Assembly: GCA_965224045.1 (NCBI GenBank)
Contig: CBDCYD010000015.1
Location: 868,001-932,000 of the forward strand
Length of the DNA stretch: 64,000 nt
Direction of reading: 5' to 3'
Source: Tectiglobus sp965224045
GTDB lineage: Bacteria; Pseudomonadota; Alphaproteobacteria; Rhizobiales; Hyphomicrobiaceae
The position numbers and the translations under genes are program-made. Under the pieces are notes generated by a model. The model ran no database searches. It was not told where the DNA came from and saw only the letters and a program-made list of their open reading frames with translations. Below are positions 1 through 7,608 of the stretch, piece after piece. Numbering within the stretch: the stretch's first letter is position 1; each line of letters starts with the position of its first letter.

Positions 1-205
1 CGAGCGCGATCTTCTCAAGCTCTTTGCACAACGGCCGGGTTCACCGATCGCGCGGCATGAGCTGGCCAATGACGATTCGACCGGCAGCGAGCGGGCTATA
101 GACGTGCAAATCAACCGCCTGCGCCGAAAAATCGAGGCCGACCCTTCGAACCCGGTCTATCTGCAAACCGTGCGTGGCAAGGGGTATATTCTCTATACCG
201 ACTAG
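1..205 (+). CDS. OmpR-family response regulator, C-terminal fragment
   Basis: Only the last 67 codons are in the window; the gene begins before base 1 and is read from base 2 to the TAG at 203-205. The fragment is the winged-helix DNA-binding domain of OmpR/PhoB-type regulators: the recognition-helix part reads ERAIDVQINRLRRKIE and the terminal hairpin reads YLQTVRGKGYILY, both family hallmarks. It would bind promoter DNA when phosphorylated by its partner kinase, almost certainly the kinase that follows on the same strand about 130 bases downstream. The target genes cannot be told from this window. Confidence 0.93.
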   Translation, partial: ERDLLKLFAQRPGSPIARHELANDDSTGSERAIDVQINRLRRKIEADPSNPVYLQTVRGKGYILYTD

Positions 206-338
206 AGGCGCGGCGACCGGGCCTGCTTTGGAACACGCCACGGCAGGTCTTCGGGTTGTGAACACGCTGTGCTATCGGTGTCGATGCCGGTGCGCTGCTT
301 GCGTGTTGGACGGCGCGGTCAAACCATCGGGCCAGATC

Positions 339-1790
339 ATGGTTGCGACGAACGAAGGCGAGCAAAGAGCTGCGCGGCCGTCCTGGCCGCCAACGCGTGC
401 GCAACTTGTTCAGCTAGGTGCAGACACGCGCAGTTGGCTTGTCAAAGCCGGCAAGTTCCTGCAGCGACGGCTTGCCGACGTGCTGCCCAAGGGCCTTTAT
501 ACCCGCGCGCTCATCATCATTATCGCGCCGATCGTGCTGCTTGAAGGGGTTGTCGCATTCATCTTCATGGAACGGCACTGGCAGGCTGTGACCCGGCGCC
601 TTTCGGAAGCAACCGCGCGGGACGTTGCCGCCGTCGTCGAACTCTACAAGGACTACCGCAAGAAGGACGATTACAGCTCGCTCGTCAGGCTTGCCCGCGA
701 CCAGCTCAATCTGCAGGTGCAGGTGCTGCCGGCCGGTGACCTGCCATCGGTGCAGCCTAAGCCGTTTTTCTCGCTATTGGACAAGACGCTGTCGAACGAG
801 ATCCGCCTCAGGATCAAGGATACGCCGTTCTGGATCGACACAGTGGGCGATTCCGATCATGTGGAAATCAAGATCAAGCTCAAGAAGGCGATCCTGAGTT
901 TCGTTGCGCAGCGTAGTCAGACGTATGCCTCCAACTCACACATCTTCCTGATCTGGATGGTCGTCACGTCTGTGGTCCTGCTAACCGTTGCCATCCTTTT
1001 CCTGCGCAACCAGATCCGTCCGATCCTGCGGCTTGCAGAAGCGGCCGACGCATTCGGCAAGGGGCGGCCGGTGTCGGACGATTTCCAGCCGCGCGGTGCA
1101 AGAGAGGTGCGCCAGGCGGCGATCGCGTTCCTCGAAATGCGCGACCGCATTACCCAGCACGTCGACCAACGCACAGCGATGTTGGCGGGCGTTAGCCATG
1201 ACCTGCGGACCGTGTTGACGCGCTTCAAGTTGGAACTGGCGCTGCTGCCGACCGGGCCGGAATCGCAGGCCCTGGAGCACGACGTCAACGAAATGCAGCA
1301 CATGCTGGAGGAATACCTCGCCTTCGCGAAAGGCGACGGTGGCGAGGAAGCAGCGCCGACGCCACTGCGCCAATTGATCGAAGAGGTCTGCAGCCAGCAA
1401 CAGGTGCTCGGCGTCAAGATCACCTTCATGCAGAGTAAGCGGCGGCGCGAGCTGATGGTGCCGCTCAAGCGGCAGGCGTTCAAGCGCGCGCTGACCAATC
1501 TCGTCAGCAACGCGGCGCGGTTCGGGAACGAAGTCGTCATCCGCGCCGCGAAGGCGCGCAAATGGGTTATCATCGAGGTCGAGGACGACGGGCCCGGGAT
1601 ACCTGAGAACGAGCGTGAAAACGTGTTCCGGCCGTTTTACAGGCTCGACCACGCACGCAACCAGGATAGCGGAAACTCCGGCCTGGGCCTCGCGATCACA
1701 CGCGACATCGCGCGCAGCCACGGCGGCGACGTGACGCTCGGCAAGAGTGCGATGGGCGGGCTTAGAGCGGTCATCAGAATTCCGCTCTGA
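339..1790 (+). CDS. EnvZ-like sensor histidine kinase
   Basis: Inner-membrane histidine kinase (483 aa from this ATG) that phosphorylates the regulator just upstream. Visible in order: a first membrane helix (TRALIIIIAPIVLLEGVVAF), a periplasmic loop, a second membrane helix, a HAMP linker (NQIRPILRLAEAADAFGKG), the H-box GVSHDLRTVLTRFKLEL, the N-box LTNLVSNAARFG, and the G boxes EDDGPGIPENE and GNSGLGLAITRDIARSHGG. The usual proline after HDLRT is valine. The reading frame stays open upstream to a GTG at 174 inside the regulator gene; ATG 339 is chosen because the residues before it look non-coding, but the Shine-Dalgarno is weak. The stimulus is unknown. Confidence 0.9.
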   Translation: MVATNEGEQRAARPSWPPTRAQLVQLGADTRSWLVKAGKFLQRRLADVLPKGLYTRALIIIIAPIVLLEGVVAFIFMERHWQAVTRRLSEATARDVAAVVELYKDYRKKDDYSSLVRLARDQLNLQVQVLPAGDLPSVQPKPFFSLLDKTLSNEIRLRIKDTPFWIDTVGDSDHVEIKIKLKKAILSFVAQRSQTYASNSHIFLIWMVVTSVVLLTVAILFLRNQIRPILRLAEAADAFGKGRPVSDDFQPRGAREVRQAAIAFLEMRDRITQHVDQRTAMLAGVSHDLRTVLTRFKLELALLPTGPESQALEHDVNEMQHMLEEYLAFAKGDGGEEAAPTPLRQLIEEVCSQQQVLGVKITFMQSKRRRELMVPLKRQAFKRALTNLVSNAARFGNEVVIRAAKARKWVIIEVEDDGPGIPENERENVFRPFYRLDHARNQDSGNSGLGLAITRDIARSHGGDVTLGKSAMGGLRAVIRIPL

Positions 1791-1827
1791 TCCAGCTGCC
1801 GGCCAGCGCTTTTGCCGGTGACACGGC

Positions 1828-2202
1828 TCAGTGCATTCGCCCGCCGTTCGGCACAGGGCGTCCAGGCTGGATCAGTACGATATCGCCATTCTCGTCGGCA
1901 AAGCCCAAGGTCAGGACTTCGGACATGAACTTGCCGATCTGGCGCGGCGGGAAGTTTACGACGGCGGCGATCTGCTGGCCGATGAGCTGCTCGGGCGTGT
2001 AATGCACCGTGACCTGAGCCGAGGTCTTCTTGATGCCGATGGCGTCGCCGAAGTCGATCCACAGCTTGAGCGCCGGCTTGCGCGCCTCGGGATAGGGCTC
2101 GGCTTCAACCACCGTGCCGACCCGAATGTCGACGGCGAGAAAATCGTCGAACTTGATTTCCGGCGCCGGGCCGTTTTCTGGTCCAAACATCGTCAATCCC
2201 AT
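1828..2202 (-). CDS. csaA: CsaA-type tRNA-binding domain protein
   Basis: A small stand-alone OB-fold tRNA-binding protein of 124 aa (120 if the second ATG at 2190 is used; both follow a GAGG-containing stretch and the choice is open). The family signature is clear: FDDFLAVDIRVGTVVEAE near the start, then KLWIDFGD, GQQIAAVVNFPPRQIG and SEVLTLGFADENGDIVL. CsaA proteins resemble the C-terminal tRNA-binding part of methionyl- and phenylalanyl-tRNA synthetases and have been described as export-related chaperones. It follows the COQ9-like gene on the same strand, 110 bases downstream, so the two may be co-transcribed. It converges with the kinase gene. Confidence 0.9.
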   Translation of the reverse strand: MGLTMFGPENGPAPEIKFDDFLAVDIRVGTVVEAEPYPEARKPALKLWIDFGDAIGIKKTSAQVTVHYTPEQLIGQQIAAVVNFPPRQIGKFMSEVLTLGFADENGDIVLIQPGRPVPNGGRMH

Positions 2203-2311
2203 CCTCAATCCCGAATTGCCGCTGGACCGTGCCCTGCCCGGAGCGGCGACGCAAGCCCCCGGGATCGCGCGCTCGCGCGACCGCCCGATTGGACGGGCAT
2301 TCGGTGTTGCC

Positions 2312-3019
2312 TCAGACAGCCGGTGCCGGTTCGCCATTGTCGCCGTTGTCGGCCTCGCTGGTCGGCGTGACGTCGACCGGCTCGTCTGTGGGACGGGTTT
2401 CGCTGCGCCGGCGCCTGCGGCAGCGCAAGACCGATGCGAAACGACCAAGGGCGCGACAGCCATCATCAAGTGCCTGAATCGAGCGTTCACCGCGCCGCAA
2501 GCGGCGGTCCAGCGCCGCCATCGTGCGCGCCATGCCGGGATCATCGTCCTCGAGCCAGACTCGGGCGACCTGCATATAAAGCGATGCAAGGCCAACCGTC
2601 TTGATGCCGCCCAACGGGCCGTAGGACGAGATGCCCGACGCCTCGAGCATCCACGCCTGAGAACTGAGGAGTCGTTGGGCCAGACGCGGATCCGGTGCGG
2701 CGCCTGCCAGGATCGATTTCAAGGCCTCCTTGTAAGGCTGCATTACGTCGAACCGATTCATGATCGTCTCGAACAGGTTGTCGCGCGGCGACTGGTTGGG
2801 GTCGGGGGCGCCGGCCTTGGCCAACACCTCCTTGTCGACAGCACTCGTAAACAAGCCGAAGATGTGCGCCTTGGAGGAAACCTCGCGCTTCATATCCGCC
2901 ATCGAGACACCGGCCGCCGATGCAATGTCGCGTAGCGTTACCTCGGACCATTTGCGTTCTGCCGCGAGTTTCATCGCCGCATCGATGATTTTGCCCTTGG
3001 CGGTGGTCAGATCGAGCAT
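2312..3019 (-). CDS. COQ9-like / TetR-fold protein
   Basis: A 235-aa protein with a TetR-like helix-turn-helix at residues 8-50 (IIDAAMKLAAERKWSEVTLR, then DIASAAGVSMADMKREVSSK) and a COQ9-type C-terminal part with VARVWLEDDDPGMARTMAAL followed by DRRLRRGE, typical of alphaproteobacterial COQ9 relatives. COQ9 binds lipids and assists ubiquinone biosynthesis; many bacterial members are annotated as TetR regulators because of the shared fold. The ATG at 3019 follows AAGGAGG at ideal spacing. The last 30 residues are arginine-rich, then acidic, and look disordered. Whether it binds DNA or a quinone precursor is not decided here; the C-terminal motif favours the COQ9 role. Confidence 0.78.
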   Translation of the reverse strand: MLDLTTAKGKIIDAAMKLAAERKWSEVTLRDIASAAGVSMADMKREVSSKAHIFGLFTSAVDKEVLAKAGAPDPNQSPRDNLFETIMNRFDVMQPYKEALKSILAGAAPDPRLAQRLLSSQAWMLEASGISSYGPLGGIKTVGLASLYMQVARVWLEDDDPGMARTMAALDRRLRRGERSIQALDDGCRALGRFASVLRCRRRRRSETRPTDEPVDVTPTSEADNGDNGEPAPAV

Positions 3020-3139
3020 CGCGGCCTCCTTGGCATTGCCGTGAACCGTAATAACCGCCCGGGTGCGGCATGGCTCAGCTGCGTCTCCATCAGAGTTAAG
3101 GATTTGATATCGAGAAACAACCGCGGCACGGCCGCCCGC

Positions 3140-3832
3140 TCAGGCCGGTTTGCAAAACAGGGCAACATTCGGTGCCGGAATTTCACAGTGCCAGGCGAGA
3201 TCCGCAGCCAATGTGCGCATCGTGGCCTCGCGGTAAAAGACGACATGCGTCGGGTCCTTGCGATAGTGCCAGTTGGCGAAGCGCGCATCGTCGGTTTGAA
3301 ACATTGTCATGACCGCGAGCCAGCCGCCGGGACGCAACAGACCATCCAATTGTCGAAATTCCCGGGCCGGCTCGTGAAAATGCTCGACAACTTCCGTGCA
3401 GGTAATGAAGTCGTAGCGGCCTGCAAGCACCGTCGCGTCCGCTGCGAAAAAGGGATCATAGAGGGTGACGCTGTGGCCTGCCTCACGCAGCATGGCCGCC
3501 AGGGCGGGGCCAGGGCCGCAGCCATAGTCGAGGCCGCTCAGGCCCGGAGACAGGCGCTTGAGAAGCGGCGTTGCCAGGCGCGAAAGAAATGCGCGATAGC
3601 GCGGGTCGTCCGGGTCGTTTTCATGGGTCAGATAATGCGCCCGCTCGCTCACACCATCCGGTAGTTGGGCGCGATCGAGCCATGTCGCCTGGCAACGCCG
3701 ACAACGACAATAGCGGTAGCCGTCGAATTCACCGAAGAAGCAAGACGTGCCGTGCAGGCAGACGCAGCAGCGGCCGGCAGGTCCCGTCTCGGGACATGCC
3801 GGCCTTGCCGATTGATGGCCTTGCGCGCTCAA
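3140..3832 (-). CDS. Class I SAM-dependent methyltransferase with N-terminal cysteine cluster
   Basis: 230 aa. An N-terminal set of cysteines (CCVC near residue 22, then CRCRRC near 43) looks like a small zinc-binding module. The methyltransferase core follows: the SAM-binding loop LDYGCGPGPALAAML, the acidic strand VTLYDPFFA, and FITCTEVVEHFHEPAREF, then LLRPGGWLAVMT. The start is a TTG whose last bases overlap the stop codon of the upstream aldolase (TTGA), so translation is probably coupled. The frame has no good ATG before the conserved core. Substrate unknown; the fold resembles zinc-ribbon methyltransferases of the type-11/23 group. Confidence 0.8.
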   Translation of the reverse strand: MSAQGHQSARPACPETGPAGRCCVCLHGTSCFFGEFDGYRYCRCRRCQATWLDRAQLPDGVSERAHYLTHENDPDDPRYRAFLSRLATPLLKRLSPGLSGLDYGCGPGPALAAMLREAGHSVTLYDPFFAADATVLAGRYDFITCTEVVEHFHEPAREFRQLDGLLRPGGWLAVMTMFQTDDARFANWHYRKDPTHVVFYREATMRTLAADLAWHCEIPAPNVALFCKPA

Positions 3833-4617
3833 TACGTCTTGGAGGCTGCTGCCGGCGCCAGGCCACGCACGGCGTTGACCCCGTTCTGGCAGGCCGAAGC
3901 CAGGAGTCGCGTATCGTTCAGCAGCGTCGCATAGCGGAACCCCTGCTCGTAGCGCGTCAGGATCGTTTCCGGGCTATCGCAGTGGACACCGGGAATGAGC
4001 CCGGCTTCGTTGGTCTGGTCGGCAATCTTCTTGATGCCGTCAATGACCTTTTGTGCGGTCGGAGACAAGCTTGGCTGCTCGCCCATCGACAGGCTGAGAT
4101 CGCCAGGCCCGACATAGACGCCATCAAGGCCTTCGACCTTGAGAATTTCCGGCAGATTGGCAATGGCCGTCTCGGTCTCGATCATGGCGAATACCAGGAT
4201 CTCGTCATTGGCGTGCCTGACATAGTCGGCGCCGGCATAGACCGACGCCCGGAACGGTCCGCTGGAACGCGCGCCCATAGGTGGATAGCGACAGGCGGAG
4301 ACAAGCGCCCGAGCCTCTTCGACCGTGTTGATCATCGGGCAGATGACGCCATAGGCGCCGGCATCGAGGACGCGCATGATGATGCCCGGTTCGTTCCACG
4401 GTACGCGGATCATCGGTACGGCATCCGTCGTGCAAATCGCCTGGAACATCGGCACGACGCTTTCGAACGGCACGCAACCGTGCTGCATGTCGATGGTCAC
4501 GCTCTCGAAGCCGGCGTGTGCAACCACTTCGGCCGACATCGTGCAGGGCAGGCCGAGCCAAGCGTTGATTGTCGTTTTGCCTGTCGCCCAGATCTCGCGC
4601 AGTTTATTCTTTCTCAC
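3829..4617 (-). CDS. HpcH/HpaI-family aldolase
   Basis: 262-aa member of the HpcH/HpaI aldolase family, metal-dependent class II pyruvate aldolases that cleave 4-hydroxy-2-oxo acids to pyruvate (or oxaloacetate) and an aldehyde. Visible landmarks are VTIDMQHGCVPFE, VPMIRVPWNEPGIIMRVLD, the metal-binding glutamate in MIETETAIANLPEIL, and YVGPGDLSLSMG. GTG at 4617 is the start because AAAGGAG lies six bases before it; upstream residues in the same frame are not family-like. Its stop overlaps the start of the methyltransferase gene. The physiological substrate cannot be told; general 2,4-dihydroxyhept-2-ene-dioate aldolase names would be overprecise. Confidence 0.88.
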   Translation of the reverse strand: MRKNKLREIWATGKTTINAWLGLPCTMSAEVVAHAGFESVTIDMQHGCVPFESVVPMFQAICTTDAVPMIRVPWNEPGIIMRVLDAGAYGVICPMINTVEEARALVSACRYPPMGARSSGPFRASVYAGADYVRHANDEILVFAMIETETAIANLPEILKVEGLDGVYVGPGDLSLSMGEQPSLSPTAQKVIDGIKKIADQTNEAGLIPGVHCDSPETILTRYEQGFRYATLLNDTRLLASACQNGVNAVRGLAPAAASKTY

Positions 4618-4782
4618 AGATCGCTCCTTTGTCGTGCGCAACGGTCGTTTTGGAATTTGCCCCCGTGTTAGACGACTCAGCCCGTCACGGGTCAAGCTCG
4701 CATCCGTGATATTCGCGTTGGCGCCGTGGCCCGGGAGTGGGAAGTGCCCTAGCCTCCGGCAATGGATTTTCGGGAGTCTGCA

Positions 4783-5304
4783 ATGCTCTATATGGTCGAG
4801 ATGGATCTTGCGGACCGCGCCAACATCGCCGCGTGGCACGCTTGGTATGCCGGCCATATCGCCAAGCTGCTCGCTCTGCCGGGCTTTTACGGCTCGCAAC
4901 GGTTTGAGACCGGCGATCCTACACCGTCTCCGTTTCTTGCGATCCACGATGTGGAAGGGCCTGCGTTCTTCAACAGCGCCGGCTACAAGGCAGCCGGCGG
5001 GCCCGAGAATACATACCCGTGGCAGGAGCGGATGACGAACTGGTACCGCAATCTGTTCGATGGCCTGGAGCGGATGCCCGAGGTCGGCGAGCACCAAGGC
5101 CTTATCGTGTGCGAACCGGGCTCGGCCCTACCGGACGACATGGCTGCGCGCGTCACATGGCTCACTGCAGCCGGCCTCGATCGGACAGCGGAGGAACGCG
5201 GTATTGTCGTCGTTGCGAGAGGGTCGGTTGCGAAGGATGTGCGTGAGCGGCCGGGAACCCGCCTGTTCACACCGATCACGAAGAAGTTCGTGCAGGCCCC
5301 ATGA
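4783..5304 (+). CDS. DUF4286/EthD-like protein
   Basis: 173 aa, cytosolic, no signal peptide. The N-terminus MLYMVEMDLADRANIAAWHA with WYAGHIAKLLALPGFYGSQR resembles DUF4286, a ferredoxin-like dimeric alpha/beta-barrel family related to EthD; a second, more divergent half follows. ATG 4783 is preferred to the in-frame ATG at 4762 because GGGAG sits six bases upstream of it. The stop overlaps the start of the flavoprotein gene (ATGA), so the two are made together and probably act in the same catabolic step. No enzyme activity is established for this family. Confidence 0.72.
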   Translation: MLYMVEMDLADRANIAAWHAWYAGHIAKLLALPGFYGSQRFETGDPTPSPFLAIHDVEGPAFFNSAGYKAAGGPENTYPWQERMTNWYRNLFDGLERMPEVGEHQGLIVCEPGSALPDDMAARVTWLTAAGLDRTAEERGIVVVARGSVAKDVRERPGTRLFTPITKKFVQAP

Positions 5305-6803
5305 CGACGATCGAGACCGACGTGGTGGTGGTTGGCGGCGGTGGCGCCGGCCTTGCCGCAGCAAGTGCTGCCGCCGGCCTCGGTCGCGATGTCGTTCTCC
5401 TGGAGAAGGAAGCGGACCTCGGTGGCAGCACCGCGTGGTCGGTGGGATCGATCTCGGTCAACGGCAGCCGACAGCAACGTGCGCGCAACATCATCGATGA
5501 TGCGGATGCCCATTTCGAAGATCTCGACAAACTGGCCGGCTCTTTGCGCAACCGGGACAATCTCGCCTTGCGGCGCATCCTGGTCGACAACATAACCCAG
5601 ACATTCCGCTGGCTCGAAAGCATCGGATTGGTGTTCGCCGGGCCCAACCCGGAGCCGCCACACCGACTGCCGCGGATGCACAACGTGCTGCCGAATTCGC
5701 GCGCGTTTCCCGCTCTTCTGGGGCGCCATTGTCGTCGCCAGGGTGTCCAAATCCATCTTGCGACGGAGGCGCAGGCGTTGATCCGCGATGGCGAGCGCGT
5801 GGTTGCCGTCGAAGCGCAACACCATGGTGGCGATGCAGTCACCTACCGTGCTCGCGGCGGCGTCGTGCTGGCTGGTGGCGACTTTAGCGCCAATCGCGAA
5901 TTGAAGGCGGAACTGGCCGGCCCCGACATGGCCGATCTCGAGGCGGTCAACAAGGCAGCGAGCGGGGCTGCCATCCGCATGGCGCGCGAGATCGGCGCCG
6001 AAGTGGTCAACGGCGACATCATACGCGGGCCGATCTTGCGGTTCATACCGCCAATGCGTGAAAGCCTGTTGCGTCGCCTCCCCCCAAGCCGCGCGCTGGC
6101 ACTTACACTAAGATTTGCCATGAACCATCTACCGGACAGCGTGCAGCGCCCGTTTGCCATGAGCTTTCTGACAACGGCTCTGGGCCCGGCACGGGAATTG
6201 TTCGAGGCCGGCGCCATTCTGGTCAACCGCCAGGGGAGAAGGTTTTGTGACGAAACCGGTCAGCCCGGCCGTGACGTGCCGCGCCAACCCGGCGGCGTCG
6301 CCTATATCGTGCTCGACAAAAACATCGCTGGCAGATTTACGGCGTGGCCGTATTTCATCTCGACGGCGCCCGGTATCGCCTATGCCTATGTCGACGACTA
6401 TCGCCGAAATCGTCGCGACATCTATCACGCCGGCGCGGACATTCCGGCGCTGGCCAAAGCGATGGGCGTTCCGGCCGGTGCACTTGCACAATCGATTCTT
6501 GCGACAGCCGGCGAAGAGCGAAATGGTCGCCCGGCGCTCACGTCCGGGCCATACGTCGCACTCGGGCCGGTCAAGACTTACGTCGTGTTCACTGATGGTG
6601 GACTGCGTGTGACAGTGCGTCTCGAGGTCATCGGAGCGGACGGCGAACCCATTCCGGGCCTTTATGCAGCAGGCTCAACGGGCCAGGGCGGCGTACTGCT
6701 GGAGGGCCATGGCCACCATCTCGGCTGGGCGTTTGTATCCGGACGCATTGCCGGTGAGACCGCCGCACTTCAGGTTGCGGCCGGGCGCGTTCAGTCCGAC
6801 TGA
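5301..6803 (+). CDS. FAD-dependent oxidoreductase of the fumarate reductase/ketosteroid dehydrogenase type
   Basis: 500 aa. The N-terminal dinucleotide motif is VVVVGGGGAGLAAASAAAGL, then LLEKEADLGGSTAWSVGSIS; the C-terminal FAD segment is GLYAAGSTGQGGVLLEGHGH with LGWAFVSGRIAGETAAL. These place it in the FAD-binding_2 family with fumarate reductase flavoproteins and 3-ketosteroid dehydrogenases. It is soluble, with no heme-binding domain or Tat signal. It is translationally coupled to the upstream DUF4286-like gene. Its final 13 bases overlap the end of the convergent class II aldolase gene. Substrate unknown. Confidence 0.85.
   Translation: MTTIETDVVVVGGGGAGLAAASAAAGLGRDVVLLEKEADLGGSTAWSVGSISVNGSRQQRARNIIDDADAHFEDLDKLAGSLRNRDNLALRRILVDNITQTFRWLESIGLVFAGPNPEPPHRLPRMHNVLPNSRAFPALLGRHCRRQGVQIHLATEAQALIRDGERVVAVEAQHHGGDAVTYRARGGVVLAGGDFSANRELKAELAGPDMADLEAVNKAASGAAIRMAREIGAEVVNGDIIRGPILRFIPPMRESLLRRLPPSRALALTLRFAMNHLPDSVQRPFAMSFLTTALGPARELFEAGAILVNRQGRRFCDETGQPGRDVPRQPGGVAYIVLDKNIAGRFTAWPYFISTAPGIAYAYVDDYRRNRRDIYHAGADIPALAKAMGVPAGALAQSILATAGEERNGRPALTSGPYVALGPVKTYVVFTDGGLRVTVRLEVIGADGEPIPGLYAAGSTGQGGVLLEGHGHHLGWAFVSGRIAGETAALQVAAGRVQSD
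6791..6803. repeat. Palindrome shared by two convergent stop codons
   Basis: The 13 bases TCAGTCCGACTGA are a palindrome with one central unpaired base. Read on + they end the flavoprotein as Ser-Asp-stop; read on - they end the class II aldolase also as Ser-Asp-stop. The two convergent genes therefore overlap exactly over this element. Confidence 0.9.
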
Positions 6804-7519
6804 GCATGCTGGCCATAGGTTTTGAAGCGGGCCAAGACCTCGTCCATCTCGCGGTCGCTCAATAGCTTGGGCCTGCCAAGTGATCGGACGCGAACGTACT
6901 GCGCTGCCAGCGTTTCAACTTCAGTAGCAAGTTCGAGCGCGGCATCGAGCGTACGCGCAATCGCGATCTGGCCATGGTTGGCCATCAGGCAGGCATCGTG
7001 GCGCTCAAGTCCGCCCGTGACATGGGCCGCCAGTTCGGCGCTGCCGAAGGGTGCATAGGGCACGCACGGGATCTGCTTACCGCCGGCGACCGCGACCATG
7101 TAGTGAAATGCCGGGATGGGCTCGTGCCGGCAAGCGAGGACCGTGGCGTTCAGCGAATGCGTGTGCACGACCGCGGCGCGGTCCGGCCGGGCAGCGTAGG
7201 CTGCAAGGTGAAACTGCCACTCGCTCGACGGTTTGCGGGCTTTGGCTGGCAAGCGCCCGTCCGCTGCGACATGGACGATGTCGGCGGGCTTCAAGGTGTC
7301 ATAGGCCATCCCCGACGGGGTGATCAGCATACCATCGTCCCAGCGCGCGGAAACGTTTCCGGAGCGGCCCGGTGACAGGCCCTCCCGGCTCATACGCAAG
7401 GCGACTTCGATGATCTGCCGGCGCAGAGTATTTTCCCGCGTTTTTGCAGACGGACGACGGCTGCCCACTGCCTCCTTCGGCGATTTGCCCCTCGCGCTGG
7501 TGGTTCGCGATCTTGCCAT
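6791..7519 (-). CDS. Class II aldolase/adducin family protein (possible methylthioribulose-phosphate aldolase)
   Basis: 242 aa with all expected zinc ligands of L-fuculose-phosphate-type aldolases: E100 in SSEWQFH, H119 and H121 in VVHTHS, H182 in MANHGQIA. The phosphate loop region SGNVSARWDDGMLITPSG is intact. ATG 7519 has AAGGGA upstream at good spacing. The first 30 residues are basic and look disordered. The enzyme should split a phosphorylated ketose into DHAP and an aldehyde. Because mtnA, apt and mtnP lie within 5 kb on the same strand, an Ald2-like role in a methylthioadenosine-derived DHAP shunt is plausible, but that is inference; other sugars are possible. Confidence 0.85.
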   Translation of the reverse strand: MARSRTTSARGKSPKEAVGSRRPSAKTRENTLRRQIIEVALRMSREGLSPGRSGNVSARWDDGMLITPSGMAYDTLKPADIVHVAADGRLPAKARKPSSEWQFHLAAYAARPDRAAVVHTHSLNATVLACRHEPIPAFHYMVAVAGGKQIPCVPYAPFGSAELAAHVTGGLERHDACLMANHGQIAIARTLDAALELATEVETLAAQYVRVRSLGRPKLLSDREMDEVLARFKTYGQHAQSD

Positions 7520-7608
7520 ATGCTTTCCCTTGCATCTCACACCCTTGCATGTCGGGCGGGTCCGTGCCAGCGATTGGCCACAAGACTCATCCAACGCGAG
7601 CGTGATAC

